DNA of 64,000 bases from Eubacterium sp. MSJ-33 (GTDB lineage Bacteria > Bacillota > Clostridia > Lachnospirales > Lachnospiraceae). Shown one piece after another: positions 9,079 to 18,993 of this stretch (position 1 is the first letter of the stretch; each line of letters starts with the position of its first letter). The position numbers and the translations under genes were made by a program. The notes under the pieces are model-generated. The model had not been told where the DNA came from, ran no database searches, and saw only the letters and a list, made by a program, of their open reading frames with translations. Where the stretch lies: NCBI RefSeq assembly GCF_022174665.1, contig NZ_CP076562.1, forward strand, positions 684,001 to 748,000. Direction: 5' to 3'.

Positions 9079-10224
9079 ATCAAACACAGTTTCAATATAA
9101 TAACAAAAATCCTTTTTGTCTACCGTTTCTGCTGTATATACCGGATATCCGGCAAGCAGTTCATCCCCCACATACACCTGTAACACACCAATCCTGTCAC
9201 CTTTTTCAACCGGAGCTTTTACTTTATGCTCCAATTCAAAACGGGTTTGTACCTGCTCGTCATCGGCAAGCAGGATCGTCAGGCGTTCGAAACAGGTACA
9301 TGAAACTGTTTGCTGTAATCCATTTTGTACAGAAACTTCATGAAGCGGATAATTCGCAAGCTTAATTTCTCTGAATTGAAACTTTGCATCCCCATAGGCA
9401 AGCAATGCTTTCGTATCTGCCCATTTATAATGTTTATTATGCGGCCACCCGCATGCAAGTAACGCTACAATAAAATGCTTTCCATTTACCGTCACTGCAC
9501 AGACATAACAATATCCTGCATCACCGGTAAATCCTGTTTTCCCGGCTAACACACCATCCATCTTATCTAACAGGGCATTCTTATTGTATACCGTAAACTG
9601 CCGGGCGCCCGAGCAATCCGTAAATGTATAATTTCTGGTCTGGCAGATCTCCTGAAATTTTTCTTTTTGATTAGAAACAAACACGCAATACCGCATCAGT
9701 TTTGCCAGATCCCACGCAGTCGTACTGTGAATCCCCTGCGCATCTTCTGCATCCAGCCCATTCGGCGTAATAAAATATGTCGATGTAAGACCGATTTCTG
9801 CCGCCTTTGTATTCATCATATCTGCAAATTCTGAAACGCTCCCTCCCACCTGCTCTGCAACGGCACAGGCACTGTCATTGTGGCTTTCCAGCATCATCGA
9901 ATACATAAGATCAGAAAGCCGGTATTGGTCTCCCGCACGTAATCCAAGTTTAACATCCGGCATTTTAGATGCATAACTGCTCACTGTCACAATATCGTCC
10001 GGATTTCCATATTCCAATGCCAGAATAAGTGTCATAATCTTCGTTGTGCTTGCCATCGGCAGAACTTCTGTCTGCGCCTTTCCATACAGCACACGCCCGG
10101 TATCCCCATCCATCAGCACCGCAGCTTTCGCATATAACTGTGGCTCATCCGCTGCATGCACCACGTCAGGGCACCCAATGATTACAATAATCGCAACAAG
10201 CACATACACAATATATTTTTTCAC
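9064..10224 (-). CDS. D-alanyl-D-alanine carboxypeptidase, second S11 paralogue
   Basis: This 386-residue secreted D,D-carboxypeptidase has a signal peptide (residues 1-24, ending VVHA before ADEP), STTK at 59-62, SHN at 114-116 and KTG at 229-231. The GTG start at 10224 is chosen because the signal peptide begins exactly there (MKKYIVYVLVAI) and a GGGAG lies 8 bp upstream; the frame runs on to 10284 without a better site. It sits directly upstream of dpaAB, which hints at a DacB-like role in trimming spore cortex, but this is inference from position. Confidence 0.88.
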   Translation of the reverse strand: MKKYIVYVLVAIIVIIGCPDVVHAADEPQLYAKAAVLMDGDTGRVLYGKAQTEVLPMASTTKIMTLILALEYGNPDDIVTVSSYASKMPDVKLGLRAGDQYRLSDLMYSMMLESHNDSACAVAEQVGGSVSEFADMMNTKAAEIGLTSTYFITPNGLDAEDAQGIHSTTAWDLAKLMRYCVFVSNQKEKFQEICQTRNYTFTDCSGARQFTVYNKNALLDKMDGVLAGKTGFTGDAGYCYVCAVTVNGKHFIVALLACGWPHNKHYKWADTKALLAYGDAKFQFREIKLANYPLHEVSVQNGLQQTVSCTCFERLTILLADDEQVQTRFELEHKVKAPVEKGDRIGVLQVYVGDELLAGYPVYTAETVDKKDFCYYIETVFDTFFY

Positions 10225-10347
10225 GCTTTTGTCTCCCAACAATAAAGTAGCTGCAACACATCCATACGCTGTTTCACTGTACAAGCGATGTAATATGCAG
10301 ACATCTAATCCATTATATGGATATTTGTTTCCAGTTAGACTTTCTAA

Positions 10348-10376
10348 TTGAAATCAGATACAAAATCCTGTAAAAT
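10348..10376 (+). promoter_or_regulatory. Sigma-A type promoter for the HD-GYP gene
   Basis: TTGAAA (10348-10353), a 17-bp spacer and TAAAAT (10371-10376) lie 32 bp before the start codon in the divergent gap. Good consensus match; not otherwise supported. Confidence 0.55.
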
Positions 10377-10408
10377 ATAATAAGACTTTACGACAAAGGA
10401 TGACGGAT

Positions 10409-11494
10409 ATGGCAACATTATTTACATCAGAATTAGAGGAAGGCATGGTCACTCTGACTGACACCTATTCCAATAACGGGAAACTGATCGTTCCAAAAGA
10501 TACAGTTCTCACCAGAAACATCATTCAGATGCTCGCTGGCAATGATGTTGTATTTGTCGACATCTCTGACATGATTGATCCCGCCATAAAAGAACCGGAA
10601 AATGATCTGTCTTTTGCCTTAAATGAAGAAAAAATCAAAGAAAAACCACAATACAAAAAATTTGTTCACCGTTACGAAAAAAGCATTACGGAAATGGGCG
10701 ACCATTTAAATGATATTGTATACAAAAATGCACCGATTGACGTTGACATGATGATCCAGAATACCATGACAACGATGAAAGCTTTAAATGATTCTCCATT
10801 AAGTATCTTCACCATGCTGTCCACGATGAAAAATTATGATGATTCCACCTTTAACCACTCTTTAAACGTGGCTCTTATCTGCAATATTTTTTCGGACTGG
10901 CTTGGTCTGTCCGAAGAAGATAAAAAACTACTCACTGCCTGTGGTCTTTTTCACGATATTGGGAAATTGCTGATTCCGGATGCCATATTAAAAAAGCCGG
11001 GAAAATTAACCAAAGATGAGTTTGATATTATAAAAACACATCCGATAAAGGGATATCAGTTGTTAAAGAAAAATAACACGGAGCCACATATTCAATATGC
11101 AGCCTTGATGCACCATGAAAAATGTGATGGTTCCGGTTATCCGATTGGCTTAAGAGCAGAACAGATCGACTGGTGTGCACAGATTGTCACGATTGCGGAT
11201 ATTTATGAAGCCATGACCGCCAAACGTGTCTATCGCGGCCCGATCAGTCCTTTTAAAGTAATCAATATGTTTGAAGATGATGGTTTAAAAAAATACAACC
11301 CCAAATACCTGCTTACATTTCTTGAACACGTGGTAAACAGCTACATGAATTGTAAAGTACGTCTAAGCAACGGAGAAGAAGGTGACATTGTCTTTATCAA
11401 CAAAGTACGCCTCTCCAAGCCAATGGTTAAAACAAAAAATAATTTTATTGATCTGTCCAAGCAGACAGATATCAATATTGACAGTATATTATAA
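10409..11494 (+). CDS. HD-GYP domain protein, probable cyclic-di-GMP phosphodiesterase
   Basis: This 361-residue cytosolic protein has a C-terminal HD-GYP domain. Visible motifs are HSLNVAL, the FHDIGK metal site in the middle, HHEKCDGSGYP as the GYP signature, and DIYEAMTAKRVYRGP. Such domains hydrolyse cyclic-di-GMP, or in some cases act only as binding modules. The N-terminal ~100 residues have no recognised sensor and no membrane segment. The ATG at 10409 has AAAGGA about 8 bp upstream; the in-frame ATG at 10400 overlaps that site. The gene is monocistronic between its own promoter and a strong terminator. Confidence 0.88.
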   Translation: MATLFTSELEEGMVTLTDTYSNNGKLIVPKDTVLTRNIIQMLAGNDVVFVDISDMIDPAIKEPENDLSFALNEEKIKEKPQYKKFVHRYEKSITEMGDHLNDIVYKNAPIDVDMMIQNTMTTMKALNDSPLSIFTMLSTMKNYDDSTFNHSLNVALICNIFSDWLGLSEEDKKLLTACGLFHDIGKLLIPDAILKKPGKLTKDEFDIIKTHPIKGYQLLKKNNTEPHIQYAALMHHEKCDGSGYPIGLRAEQIDWCAQIVTIADIYEAMTAKRVYRGPISPFKVINMFEDDGLKKYNPKYLLTFLEHVVNSYMNCKVRLSNGEEGDIVFINKVRLSKPMVKTKNNFIDLSKQTDINIDSIL

Positions 11495-11524
11495 AAGGGT
11501 ATCTGTTTACAGATACCCTTTTTT
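11493..11524. terminator. Bidirectional intrinsic terminator between HD-GYP gene and scpB
   Basis: AAAAGGGTATCTGT pairs perfectly with ACAGATACCCTTTT around a TT loop, followed by more T residues. The A/T-rich flanks suit both convergent genes. Confidence 0.85.
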
Positions 11525-11534
11525 CTAACTTTCT

Positions 11535-12110
11535 TTACACTTCTACTTTGATATTCACTTCGTCCATTGCTTCCTGCCGGAACTTCTCGATCTTGTCAGG
11601 AGTAATCGACGGAAGCTCGTCCATAGATGAAACGCCGAAGCATCTTAAGAAATCTTCCGTTGTACCAAATAAGATGGGACGTCCAACGGCATCTAACCTT
11701 CCAACCTCGGTAATCAGATTGTACTCAACCAGACGATTGATTGCATGTACACACGACACGCCACGGATTGCCTCGATCTCCTGCCTTGTCACCGGCTGCT
11801 TATATGCCACAATAGAAAGCGTCTCCATCAAGGAATCCGTCAGACTGTGTTTCTTCGGAATATTCACCAGAGTGGATAAAATATCATAATATTCATTTTT
11901 GGTACAAAGCTGATAAGCATTTTCCAGTTTCACAATCTTGATACCACGATCTTCCTCTTCATACCTTACCATCATATCATCCAAGATCTTCTGCAAGGCC
12001 TTTCCATCCATCTGCAGCACATCCGCAAGATCTTTGAGTTCCACTGCAGCTCCCATGGAAAAAAGAATCGCCTCTATCGCTGCTTCTGTCTTTTTTACGC
12101 TTTCTTCCAT
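11535..12110 (-). CDS. scpB: Segregation and condensation protein B
   Basis: This 191-residue winged-helix protein binds ScpA and, through it, the SMC ATPase to organise and segregate the chromosome. The EAAIEAILFSMG start and the two winged-helix halves (including LSIVAYKQPVTRQEIEAIRGV and GRPILFGTTEDFLRCFGV) are diagnostic. It follows scpA by 35 bp, the usual order. Confidence 0.94.
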   Translation of the reverse strand: MEESVKKTEAAIEAILFSMGAAVELKDLADVLQMDGKALQKILDDMMVRYEEEDRGIKIVKLENAYQLCTKNEYYDILSTLVNIPKKHSLTDSLMETLSIVAYKQPVTRQEIEAIRGVSCVHAINRLVEYNLITEVGRLDAVGRPILFGTTEDFLRCFGVSSMDELPSITPDKIEKFRQEAMDEVNIKVEV

Positions 12111-12145
12111 CTGTGTATCTTCCTCTCACTTTCCATCACTCTATT

Positions 12146-12898
12146 CTACGCTTCCAGAGAATCAATAATGATATCACCAAACAGCTCATCCTGCCGGATT
12201 GTTATATCTCCCACCTTCATCAACTCTAAAATTGCCATAAATGTCACAATAATATTGATTTTCGTTGCCTGTATTTCTAACAAAGTCTTAAAATTAATTC
12301 CCTTCAACCCACGAATACTTGCCCGGATATCTTCCATCTTATCTTCAATCCGGACTTCATCCTTCTCGATTGTTCCAAATTTACTTCTCACAGGATCTAC
12401 ACGATCAACCGTACGCTTCATCACCTGCGAGAAAATCTCATTGAGTTTCGCCAGTGTAACATCACCAATTACATCTGCAGGATCAATTTCCTCTTTGTAC
12501 TCTAACACCTCTTTCGGAATAGTTGCCGGTTTGTAGTAATTTTTTCCAGCATCCAGATTCATATCCTTTAACTCCAGCGAAGCATATTTGTACATCTTAT
12601 ATTCCAACAGACGGCGCACAAGCTCAGCACGCGGATCCTCCTCTTCTTCCTCTTCCTTTTCCTCGCGTGGCAGCAGCATCTTCGCCTTAATCGAAATCAA
12701 TGTCGCTGCCATCACGAGAAACTCACTCATCACGTCCAGATTTTCCTCCTGCATCCGATTCACATAGTCCAGATACTGCTCGGTAATCTCAACGATTGGA
12801 ATATCAAATATATTAAATTTATTCTTATCAATCAAATGCAGAAGAAGGTCTAACGGCCCCTCGAACTGATTGATTTTAAATTCTAATTTTTCGTCCAT
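12146..12898 (-). CDS. scpA: Segregation and condensation protein A (kleisin)
   Basis: This 250-residue kleisin bridges SMC heads. It starts with FKINQFEGPLDLLLHLIDKNKFNIFDIPI, the family signature, and has an acidic linker (EEKEEEEEEDP, about 100-110) between its N- and C-terminal SMC-binding parts, as usual. It starts 21 bp after the spoIVA stop. Placing scpAB directly after spoIVA is not the Bacillus arrangement; the stretch could be cotranscribed. Confidence 0.94.
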   Translation of the reverse strand: MDEKLEFKINQFEGPLDLLLHLIDKNKFNIFDIPIVEITEQYLDYVNRMQEENLDVMSEFLVMAATLISIKAKMLLPREEKEEEEEEDPRAELVRRLLEYKMYKYASLELKDMNLDAGKNYYKPATIPKEVLEYKEEIDPADVIGDVTLAKLNEIFSQVMKRTVDRVDPVRSKFGTIEKDEVRIEDKMEDIRASIRGLKGINFKTLLEIQATKINIIVTFMAILELMKVGDITIRQDELFGDIIIDSLEA

Positions 12899-12919
12899 AC
12901 CACGCTATTTTATCATCTT

Positions 12920-14380
12920 TTAGATAATAATGCAAACCATTCCACCATTGGAATCATTGACGATTTTCTCCATTGTATCCTGTAATTTCTGCTGACTTTC
13001 CTGTGTAATCTTATTCACCTTTGCAGACAATCCATCTTCCACAAGCTGCCGTACAGTCTTCCCAAATATGTTGACATCCCAGATACCATCCCGTTTGTCT
13101 CCATCCTGATGAATGTAAGCAATCAGATCCTTTGCCTGTTCTTCCGAACCAACAATCGGTGCAATCTCTGTCGTGATATTTGCCTTGATTAGATGAATAG
13201 ATGGTGCCTGTGCCGTAAGCTTCACACCAAACTTATTTCCAGACTTAATAATCTCCGGTTCGCCCAAACGAATATCTGCCGCATCCGGTGTTACGGAACC
13301 ATATCCGGTTTTAAATGACTGCATCAGGGCGGTACTCACCTTTGCACATTGGGATTTTGTCGCTGACAACGTCTTAATCGCTTTCATGAAATCATATTCA
13401 TTCCGTATCGGTTCTCCCATGATTTCTGAAAGCATCGCATAATAATATTCCGGCTTTAAGACAAGGCGGATCTCGACAGAGCCATCTGCCAGATTAAGTG
13501 CCTGCATCTCAATAGATTGCAGATACTCATCATTATCAAACACATAATTTGTCGCATCCTTCATCAGATACATCTGACTGAATATCTGATTTGTCTTTTC
13601 AACTACCTTCTGTTTGATCTCATCCTTCATATCAAGTGCTTCCACCCATTTTGGAATGTCAAATTTCACACATGTAACAGGAAAATCCAACAAAAGTGCT
13701 TCAAAAATATGTACCACATCTGTCTTCCTGAGCTGGTCACAATTGATTGGAAGCACAGAAACACCATATTCCTCTTCCATCTGTCTGGCAAGCTCCACCG
13801 TCTCCATACTTGCCGGTTTTCGACTGTTTAAAACAACGATAAATGGTTTTCCCAGCGACTTGAGTTCATTCATGGTCTGTGTTTCCGGTTGTATGTACGC
13901 ACTTCGATTCAGTTCTGAAATCGTATCATCACAGGTAACCACGATTCCAACTGTTGAATGATCGTAAATAACCTTCTTTGTACCGATTTCCGCCGCCTTT
14001 GTAAATGGAATATCATAGTCAAACCATGGTGTTTTCACCAGACGTTCCTTTCCATCCTCCTCATGACCTTCCGCCCCCTGTACCATATATCCGACACAAT
14101 CAATCATGCGGCATTTAAAGTGAACACCATCCTCAAAAAACACCTCTACCGCTTCTTTGGGGATAAATTTGGGTTCTGTCGTCATAACAGTTTTTCCGGC
14201 TGCCGACTGAGGCAGCTCATCCATAGCACGCTTCCGGTTGTTCTCATCCGTAATCGCCGGAAGTACCATCAATTCCATAAACCGCTTAATAAAGGTTGAT
14301 TTTCCTGTCCGCACCGGTCCAACCACCCCGATATAGATCTCGCCATTGGTTCGTGTTTCTATATCCTTATAAATGTTCAT
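12920..14380 (-). CDS. spoIVA: Stage IV sporulation protein A, spore coat ATPase
   Basis: This 486-residue cytoskeletal ATPase polymerises on the outer forespore membrane in the mother cell and forms the platform for coat assembly. It has a Walker A GPVRTGKST at 21-29, the start MNIYKDIETRTNGEIYIGVVGPVRTGKS shared by all SpoIVA, and the usual hydrophobic C-terminal end after GGMV. Length is close to the ~490 of Bacillus SpoIVA. AGGAGG lies 10 bp upstream of the ATG. A sigma-E-like promoter is at 14431-14459. Its presence, with dpaAB, marks the host as an endospore former. Confidence 0.96.
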   Translation of the reverse strand: MNIYKDIETRTNGEIYIGVVGPVRTGKSTFIKRFMELMVLPAITDENNRKRAMDELPQSAAGKTVMTTEPKFIPKEAVEVFFEDGVHFKCRMIDCVGYMVQGAEGHEEDGKERLVKTPWFDYDIPFTKAAEIGTKKVIYDHSTVGIVVTCDDTISELNRSAYIQPETQTMNELKSLGKPFIVVLNSRKPASMETVELARQMEEEYGVSVLPINCDQLRKTDVVHIFEALLLDFPVTCVKFDIPKWVEALDMKDEIKQKVVEKTNQIFSQMYLMKDATNYVFDNDEYLQSIEMQALNLADGSVEIRLVLKPEYYYAMLSEIMGEPIRNEYDFMKAIKTLSATKSQCAKVSTALMQSFKTGYGSVTPDAADIRLGEPEIIKSGNKFGVKLTAQAPSIHLIKANITTEIAPIVGSEEQAKDLIAYIHQDGDKRDGIWDVNIFGKTVRQLVEDGLSAKVNKITQESQQKLQDTMEKIVNDSNGGMVCIII

Positions 14381-14430
14381 CTAAGCACTGGCCTCCTATA
14401 TTTTCCTGCCTATGTTCAATAACTCAATAT

Positions 14431-14459
14431 AATATATGTATAGAAATATTTTTTATGAC
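14431..14459 (-). promoter_or_regulatory. Candidate sigma-E promoter for spoIVA
   Basis: On the minus strand GTCATAAA (14459-14452), a 13-bp spacer and CATATATT (14438-14431) resemble the sigma-E pattern GTCATATT / CATACAAT, each matching 6 of 8 positions. spoIVA is a known sigma-E gene in Bacillus. The region is A/T-rich, so chance similarity is possible. Confidence 0.42.
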
Positions 14460-14503
14460 AACCAATACTTTTAATGATGCCGAACGATCTAATTATGTAA
14501 AAT

Positions 14504-14538
14504 AAAAACTGCCGGGATTTCCCGACAGTTTGTTTTTT
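14504..14538 (-). terminator. Intrinsic terminator after gpsA
   Basis: AAACTG-CGGGA and TCCCG-CAGTTT form a hairpin with one C/A mismatch and a TT loop at 14506-14531. On the minus strand it is followed by TTTTTATTTT. It separates gpsA from spoIVA. Confidence 0.75.
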
Positions 14539-14540
14539 CA

Positions 14541-15551
14541 TTATTTATTCCACGCAAGCCGTGTGGATTCAGATGTACGATTTCTCGTAAGCAGCATCTT
14601 CATTCCCTCCGCCGCGCTCAGATCCTCAAACAACACCCGATTCACAACAGACACAATTGGCATTTCCACGCCGTATTTCTGACTGAGCTTATAAGCAGCT
14701 TTCGCAGAATATACACCTTCCACAACCATCTGCACTTCGTCCATTGCTTCCTTATAGGTCTTTCCCTGTCCCATCAGATATCCTGCCTTCCGGTTCCGGC
14801 TATGTTTGGACTCGCAGGTTACGATTAGATCTCCGATTCCGGAAAGTCCCGCAAATGTCTCAAGTTGTCCTCCCATCGCTGTTCCAAGACGGATAATCTC
14901 CGCAATACCACGTGTGATGATCGCCGCCTTTGCGTTATCACCACAACCAAGTCCATCACCAACACCTGCCGCGAGTGCAATGACATTTTTCAGAGAACCA
15001 CCAAGCTCGATTCCAATCACATCCGGGCTTGCATACACACGGAAATAATCGTTCATGAATGCATCCTGAATCATCAGTGCTGTTTCTTCCTTCTCTGCAC
15101 CAGCAACCACAGTCGTCGGCATACGTTTTCCGACCTCCTCTGCGTGGCTTGGTCCGGATAAAACACCAACCTTGCAGTTTGGAATCTCATCATGGATTAC
15201 TTCCGTCAATGTCATAAGTGTCTCTTCCTCAATACCCTTTGACACATTGACAATCGTCTGTGCACCTGTTATGTATGGTGCAATCCGCTTCGCCGTGCTT
15301 CTGACAAACGGCGATGGAACTACCATAACAAGAAGTTCTGCATCCTTACATACCTCTTTTTCATCTGTTGTAAAATGAACGGAATCCGGAAGTTTGACGC
15401 CCGGAAGTTTTGTCAGATGCTCCCGCTTCGAATCTAACATCTCAATTTCCTTTGCATCCACAGACCAGACCGTAACATCATGTCCATTGTCTGATAATAA
15501 TACCGTCAACGCTGTCCCCCAGCTTCCGGCACCTAATATACCAATCTTCAT
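14541..15551 (-). CDS. gpsA: NAD(P)+-dependent glycerol-3-phosphate dehydrogenase
   Basis: This 336-residue enzyme reduces dihydroxyacetone phosphate to sn-glycerol-3-phosphate for phospholipid synthesis. The nucleotide motif GAGSWGTA is at 7-14, and SLKNVIALAAGVGDGLGCGDNAKAA carries the catalytic lysine region. The ATG at 15551 (MKIGILGAG) has AGGGGG 8 bp upstream; a longer frame to 15578 adds residues not typical of the family. plsY, the enzyme using its product, is immediately upstream, a coherent lipid operon with der. Confidence 0.95.
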   Translation of the reverse strand: MKIGILGAGSWGTALTVLLSDNGHDVTVWSVDAKEIEMLDSKREHLTKLPGVKLPDSVHFTTDEKEVCKDAELLVMVVPSPFVRSTAKRIAPYITGAQTIVNVSKGIEEETLMTLTEVIHDEIPNCKVGVLSGPSHAEEVGKRMPTTVVAGAEKEETALMIQDAFMNDYFRVYASPDVIGIELGGSLKNVIALAAGVGDGLGCGDNAKAAIITRGIAEIIRLGTAMGGQLETFAGLSGIGDLIVTCESKHSRNRKAGYLMGQGKTYKEAMDEVQMVVEGVYSAKAAYKLSQKYGVEMPIVSVVNRVLFEDLSAAEGMKMLLTRNRTSESTRLAWNK

Positions 15552-15595
15552 TTTGTTTACCCCCTGCCTGATAGGCATTCATGTCTATCTCTTAT

Positions 15596-16264
15596 CTACG
15601 CTGTTTTCTTTGCGCCTAATTTATTTTCCTCATGATGCAGTAACCGTACAATATTTGCATGATGCCGCACGATTGCCATTCCGCATATCACGGCTACCAC
15701 AATCACACTCTCCACCATCGCATGATACGATGCTGCATTTGCCAGATCAAAGCTGTATTTTCCATGGAATGCGAAAATCGCATACTCGATACAGAACATC
15801 GTCACAATCGTAATTGAACCAAGGGAAACATATCTGGTGATTGCCACAATCACAATAAACGCAATCAGACAACTGATAATGATTACAGGATCTAAAAAAC
15901 CAACGATAATACCCGCTGTCGTTGCGATACCCTTTCCTCCCTTGAAATGCAGATAACAAGGAAAATTATGTCCAAGCACGGTACCAAGTCCGGCATATGC
16001 AAGATACAAATACACCTCGTTTGGATACAGATGTCCAATCACAATATGGACAATCGCACTGATAATGATTGCCTTGAACAGATCACCGATAAATACAATC
16101 AGTCCGGCTTTCTTTCCGAGTACCCGGAGGGCATTTGTTGTTCCGGCGTTACCACTTCCATGCTCTCTGATATCAATGCCTTTCATTCTTCCATAGATAT
16201 AGGATGTCTGAAGCAGTCCAAATGCATAGCCTGCCGCCAGACAGATCACTCTCGCTAATATCAT
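15596..16264 (-). CDS. plsY: Acyl-phosphate:glycerol-3-phosphate acyltransferase PlsY
   Basis: This 222-residue integral membrane enzyme transfers an acyl group from acyl-phosphate to glycerol-3-phosphate, giving lysophosphatidate. Family motifs are visible: the HGSGNAGTTNALRVLG loop near 36-51, HNFPCYLHFKGGKGIATTAG in the middle, and RHHANIVRLLHHEENKLG near the end. Several hydrophobic segments span the chain. The start is 2 bp after the der stop, with the GGAGAGG site inside der. Confidence 0.95.
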   Translation of the reverse strand: MILARVICLAAGYAFGLLQTSYIYGRMKGIDIREHGSGNAGTTNALRVLGKKAGLIVFIGDLFKAIIISAIVHIVIGHLYPNEVYLYLAYAGLGTVLGHNFPCYLHFKGGKGIATTAGIIVGFLDPVIIISCLIAFIVIVAITRYVSLGSITIVTMFCIEYAIFAFHGKYSFDLANAASYHAMVESVIVVAVICGMAIVRHHANIVRLLHHEENKLGAKKTA

Positions 16265-16266
16265 GA

Positions 16267-17589
16267 TTATTTTTCTTTCCTCTCCCGTATAATAAACTTT
16301 AACGGCGTTCCCTTAAAGCCAAATGCGTCACGTATTTTATTCTCAATGTATCTCGTATAAGAAAAATGCATCAATTCTTTATCGTTCACAAAGATAACAA
16401 ACGTCGGCGGCTTCACAGAAACCTGTGTAATATAGTAAAGCCTCAACCGTTTTCCCTTATCGGAAGGTGGCTGATTCAAAGCAACTGCCTCTGCCATGAT
16501 TTCATTTAATACACCCGTTGCCACACGAAGTGAATGATTCTCAATAACCATATCGATCGTCTCAAAAAGCTTCGGCAGACGCTGTCCGGTCTCTGCAGAA
16601 ATAAACAGTAACTCTGCATACGGCATATAGGAAAGTTTCTCACGAACATCCTCCGTGAACTTCTTCATCGTCTTGTCGTTCTTCTCGATTGCATCCCATT
16701 TATTCACGGCAATAATCATACCCTTACCGCGCTCATGAGCAATACCTGCAATTTTTGTATCCTGATCCGTAATTCCCTCTGTCGCATCAATGACGAGCAC
16801 CGCTACATTGCATCGCTCCACCGCTGACACCGTACGGATGATGCTGTACCGTTCAATTTCTTCCTTAATCTTATTCTTTCTGCGAAGTCCTGCCGTATCA
16901 ATAAAGACATACTCTGTGCCGTTTCGCTTGATTGTTGTGTCGATTGCATCACGCGTTGTACCTGCAATATTTGATACAATTACACGATCCTCGCCAAGCA
17001 GCTTGTTGATAATGGATGATTTACCAACATTCGGTTTTCCGATAATCGCGATACGTGGGCGCTCATCCTCTTCTTCGTTTAATGCATTCTCACCGAAATG
17101 CTTGACTACTTCATCCAGCATATCACCAAGTCCAAGCTGGGATGCCGCAGAGATTGGCTGTGGATCACCCAGTCCCAGGTTGTAAAACTCGTATACATCC
17201 GGCATAAACTTCTCGAAGCTGTCCACCTTATTGACAACCAGCACGATCGGCTTCTTCGAACGTCGCAGCATGTCCGCAACCTTTCCGTCCGCATCGACAA
17301 GCCCCTGACGGACATCTGTGACAAACATGATCACATCTGCGGTCTCAATCGCGATCTCCGCCTGTTCGCGCATACTCTTCAATATAATATCGTTGGATTC
17401 CGGCTCGATACCGCCTGTATCCACGATCGTAAAATTATAATTTAACCATGTCACATCGGCATAGATCCGATCCCGCGTAACACCCGGCGTATCCTGTACG
17501 ATTGAAATACGATCGCCCGCCAGCGTGTTAAACAATGTAGATTTACCGACATTAGGTCTGCCGACAATGGCAACAACCGGTCTACTCAT
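16267..17589 (-). CDS. der: Ribosome biogenesis GTPase Der (EngA)
   Basis: This 440-residue double GTPase helps assemble the 50S subunit. The first G domain has GRPNVGKS at 10-17, DTPG and NKVD; the second has [12 protein letters not shown] and NKWD; a KH-like RNA-binding domain ends the protein ([12 protein letters not shown]). Its start overlaps the end of the upstream radical SAM gene by 8 bp, indicating translational coupling. Confidence 0.96.
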   Translation of the reverse strand: MSRPVVAIVGRPNVGKSTLFNTLAGDRISIVQDTPGVTRDRIYADVTWLNYNFTIVDTGGIEPESNDIILKSMREQAEIAIETADVIMFVTDVRQGLVDADGKVADMLRRSKKPIVLVVNKVDSFEKFMPDVYEFYNLGLGDPQPISAASQLGLGDMLDEVVKHFGENALNEEEDERPRIAIIGKPNVGKSSIINKLLGEDRVIVSNIAGTTRDAIDTTIKRNGTEYVFIDTAGLRRKNKIKEEIERYSIIRTVSAVERCNVAVLVIDATEGITDQDTKIAGIAHERGKGMIIAVNKWDAIEKNDKTMKKFTEDVREKLSYMPYAELLFISAETGQRLPKLFETIDMVIENHSLRVATGVLNEIMAEAVALNQPPSDKGKRLRLYYITQVSVKPPTFVIFVNDKELMHFSYTRYIENKIRDAFGFKGTPLKFIIRERKEK

Positions 17590-18922
17590 GTTCGTTCTCC
17601 ATTTCTATCATTCTGTTAAATAATCCCACACCGCTTGATTGTACAATAATCACCGGTACTTGTAAAGCACTTTGCAATTCCTCGACTGTCATATCATCGA
17701 GAAAGATTGGCTCATCCGCCTTTACGACCTGACTTGGAAGAAATAATGCCTCTCCAAGTTCTCTGCCCTGTAACTGTTTCACGATATCCTGTCCGGTCAA
17801 AAGTCCGGTTACAGTAATCTTCTCGCCAAAAAATTCATTCCGGATTGGAAATACCTGCAGATCAAGCCCCGGTGCTGCCTGCTTGTATATCTGTGCCGCC
17901 TGACAGACATAATCATAGGCGATCAATCCGGTTACCGTTGAAACTTTCCGCTTACCATCCCACGTCTTTCCGCCATGGTCTTCAAGATAGATGTCAACCG
18001 CATCCTGCGCCTCTGTCAGGAAAAGCCGTGTCATGCCAACGCCATTTTCCAACTGAATATAGCCATCGTAGCGGTCTTCTCCCGGCATATCATAACCTGC
18101 AGTAATATACCATTCATCACTCGCATGCACGAAATGTTGTCCGAACTTTTCCATTGCCTGCTGCTGGAAACCCTCAATAATGGAGATTACCTCTCTGGCG
18201 TCCTCTTTCGTGAAACTCTCCAGCTTACAGAGTCCATCCCGGTACTTAGACAGTCCAACCGGAACAACCGACAGACTCTCGATTGTCGGCGCATAGGCAA
18301 GCAAATCCTCGATTGTCCGGCGCAGTTCATCACCATCATTTAAGCCCTTACAGAGCACAACCTGCGCATTCATCGGAATATCTGCATCATAGAGCATCTG
18401 AATATAGTCCATGACCTTTCCGGCAAACCGATTATGCAGCATCTGACACCGGAGTTCCGGATTCGTTGTATGCACAGAAATGTTGATAGGTGCCAGTTTA
18501 TAGTCAATAATCCGTTGTATATCCTTCTCCTTCATGTTCGTGAGTGTCACGTAATTACCCTGCAGGAAGGACAGTCTCGTATCGTCATCCTTGAAATAAA
18601 TTGTCTCCCGCATACCCGGCGGATTCTGGTCGATAAAACAGAATACACACTTATTAAAGCAGCTTCTATATTCGTCCATCAGTGACTCGCCGAACTCCAT
18701 GCCAAGATCCTCATCGTAGTCCTTCTCAACCTCTAACAGCCATTCCTCGCCGTCTGCCTTCTCAATCAGCACTTCAAGGTATTCATCATTCACGATAAAG
18801 TCGTAGTCAAATATATCTTCAATTTCTTTGTCATTGATAGCAAGCAGAAAATCGCCTTCCTCGATTCCGAGTTCCTCTGCAATTCCTCCCTCATCAATCT
18901 TCGTTATTTTATGTCGTTTCAT
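17582..18922 (-). CDS. DUF512 radical SAM/PDZ protein
   Basis: The 446-residue protein starts with a PDZ-like fold (about 1-65: [21 protein letters not shown]). A radical-SAM-like segment follows, with C88, C92 and C95 in CFNKCVFC, the CxxxCxxC pattern that binds a 4Fe-4S cluster. The C-terminal half is the DUF512 region. The family is described as a putative Fe-S oxidoreductase of unknown reaction. In Clostridia it is often found beside der, as here with an 8-bp overlap, so a link to ribosome maturation is possible but unproven. Confidence 0.85.
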   Translation of the reverse strand: MKRHKITKIDEGGIAEELGIEEGDFLLAINDKEIEDIFDYDFIVNDEYLEVLIEKADGEEWLLEVEKDYDEDLGMEFGESLMDEYRSCFNKCVFCFIDQNPPGMRETIYFKDDDTRLSFLQGNYVTLTNMKEKDIQRIIDYKLAPINISVHTTNPELRCQMLHNRFAGKVMDYIQMLYDADIPMNAQVVLCKGLNDGDELRRTIEDLLAYAPTIESLSVVPVGLSKYRDGLCKLESFTKEDAREVISIIEGFQQQAMEKFGQHFVHASDEWYITAGYDMPGEDRYDGYIQLENGVGMTRLFLTEAQDAVDIYLEDHGGKTWDGKRKVSTVTGLIAYDYVCQAAQIYKQAAPGLDLQVFPIRNEFFGEKITVTGLLTGQDIVKQLQGRELGEALFLPSQVVKADEPIFLDDMTVEELQSALQVPVIIVQSSGVGLFNRMIEMENEHE

Positions 18923-18993
18923 GTCTATATCCTAAATTTATGAATTGTTTTCTTTCTATTATATTACCTGTCACCACGCATCAGCGTGCTACA

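Noticed and set aside
18974..18987. CACGC/GCGTG hairpin after pgeF as a terminator
   Set aside because: Only a 5-bp stem with no T-run; too weak to support.
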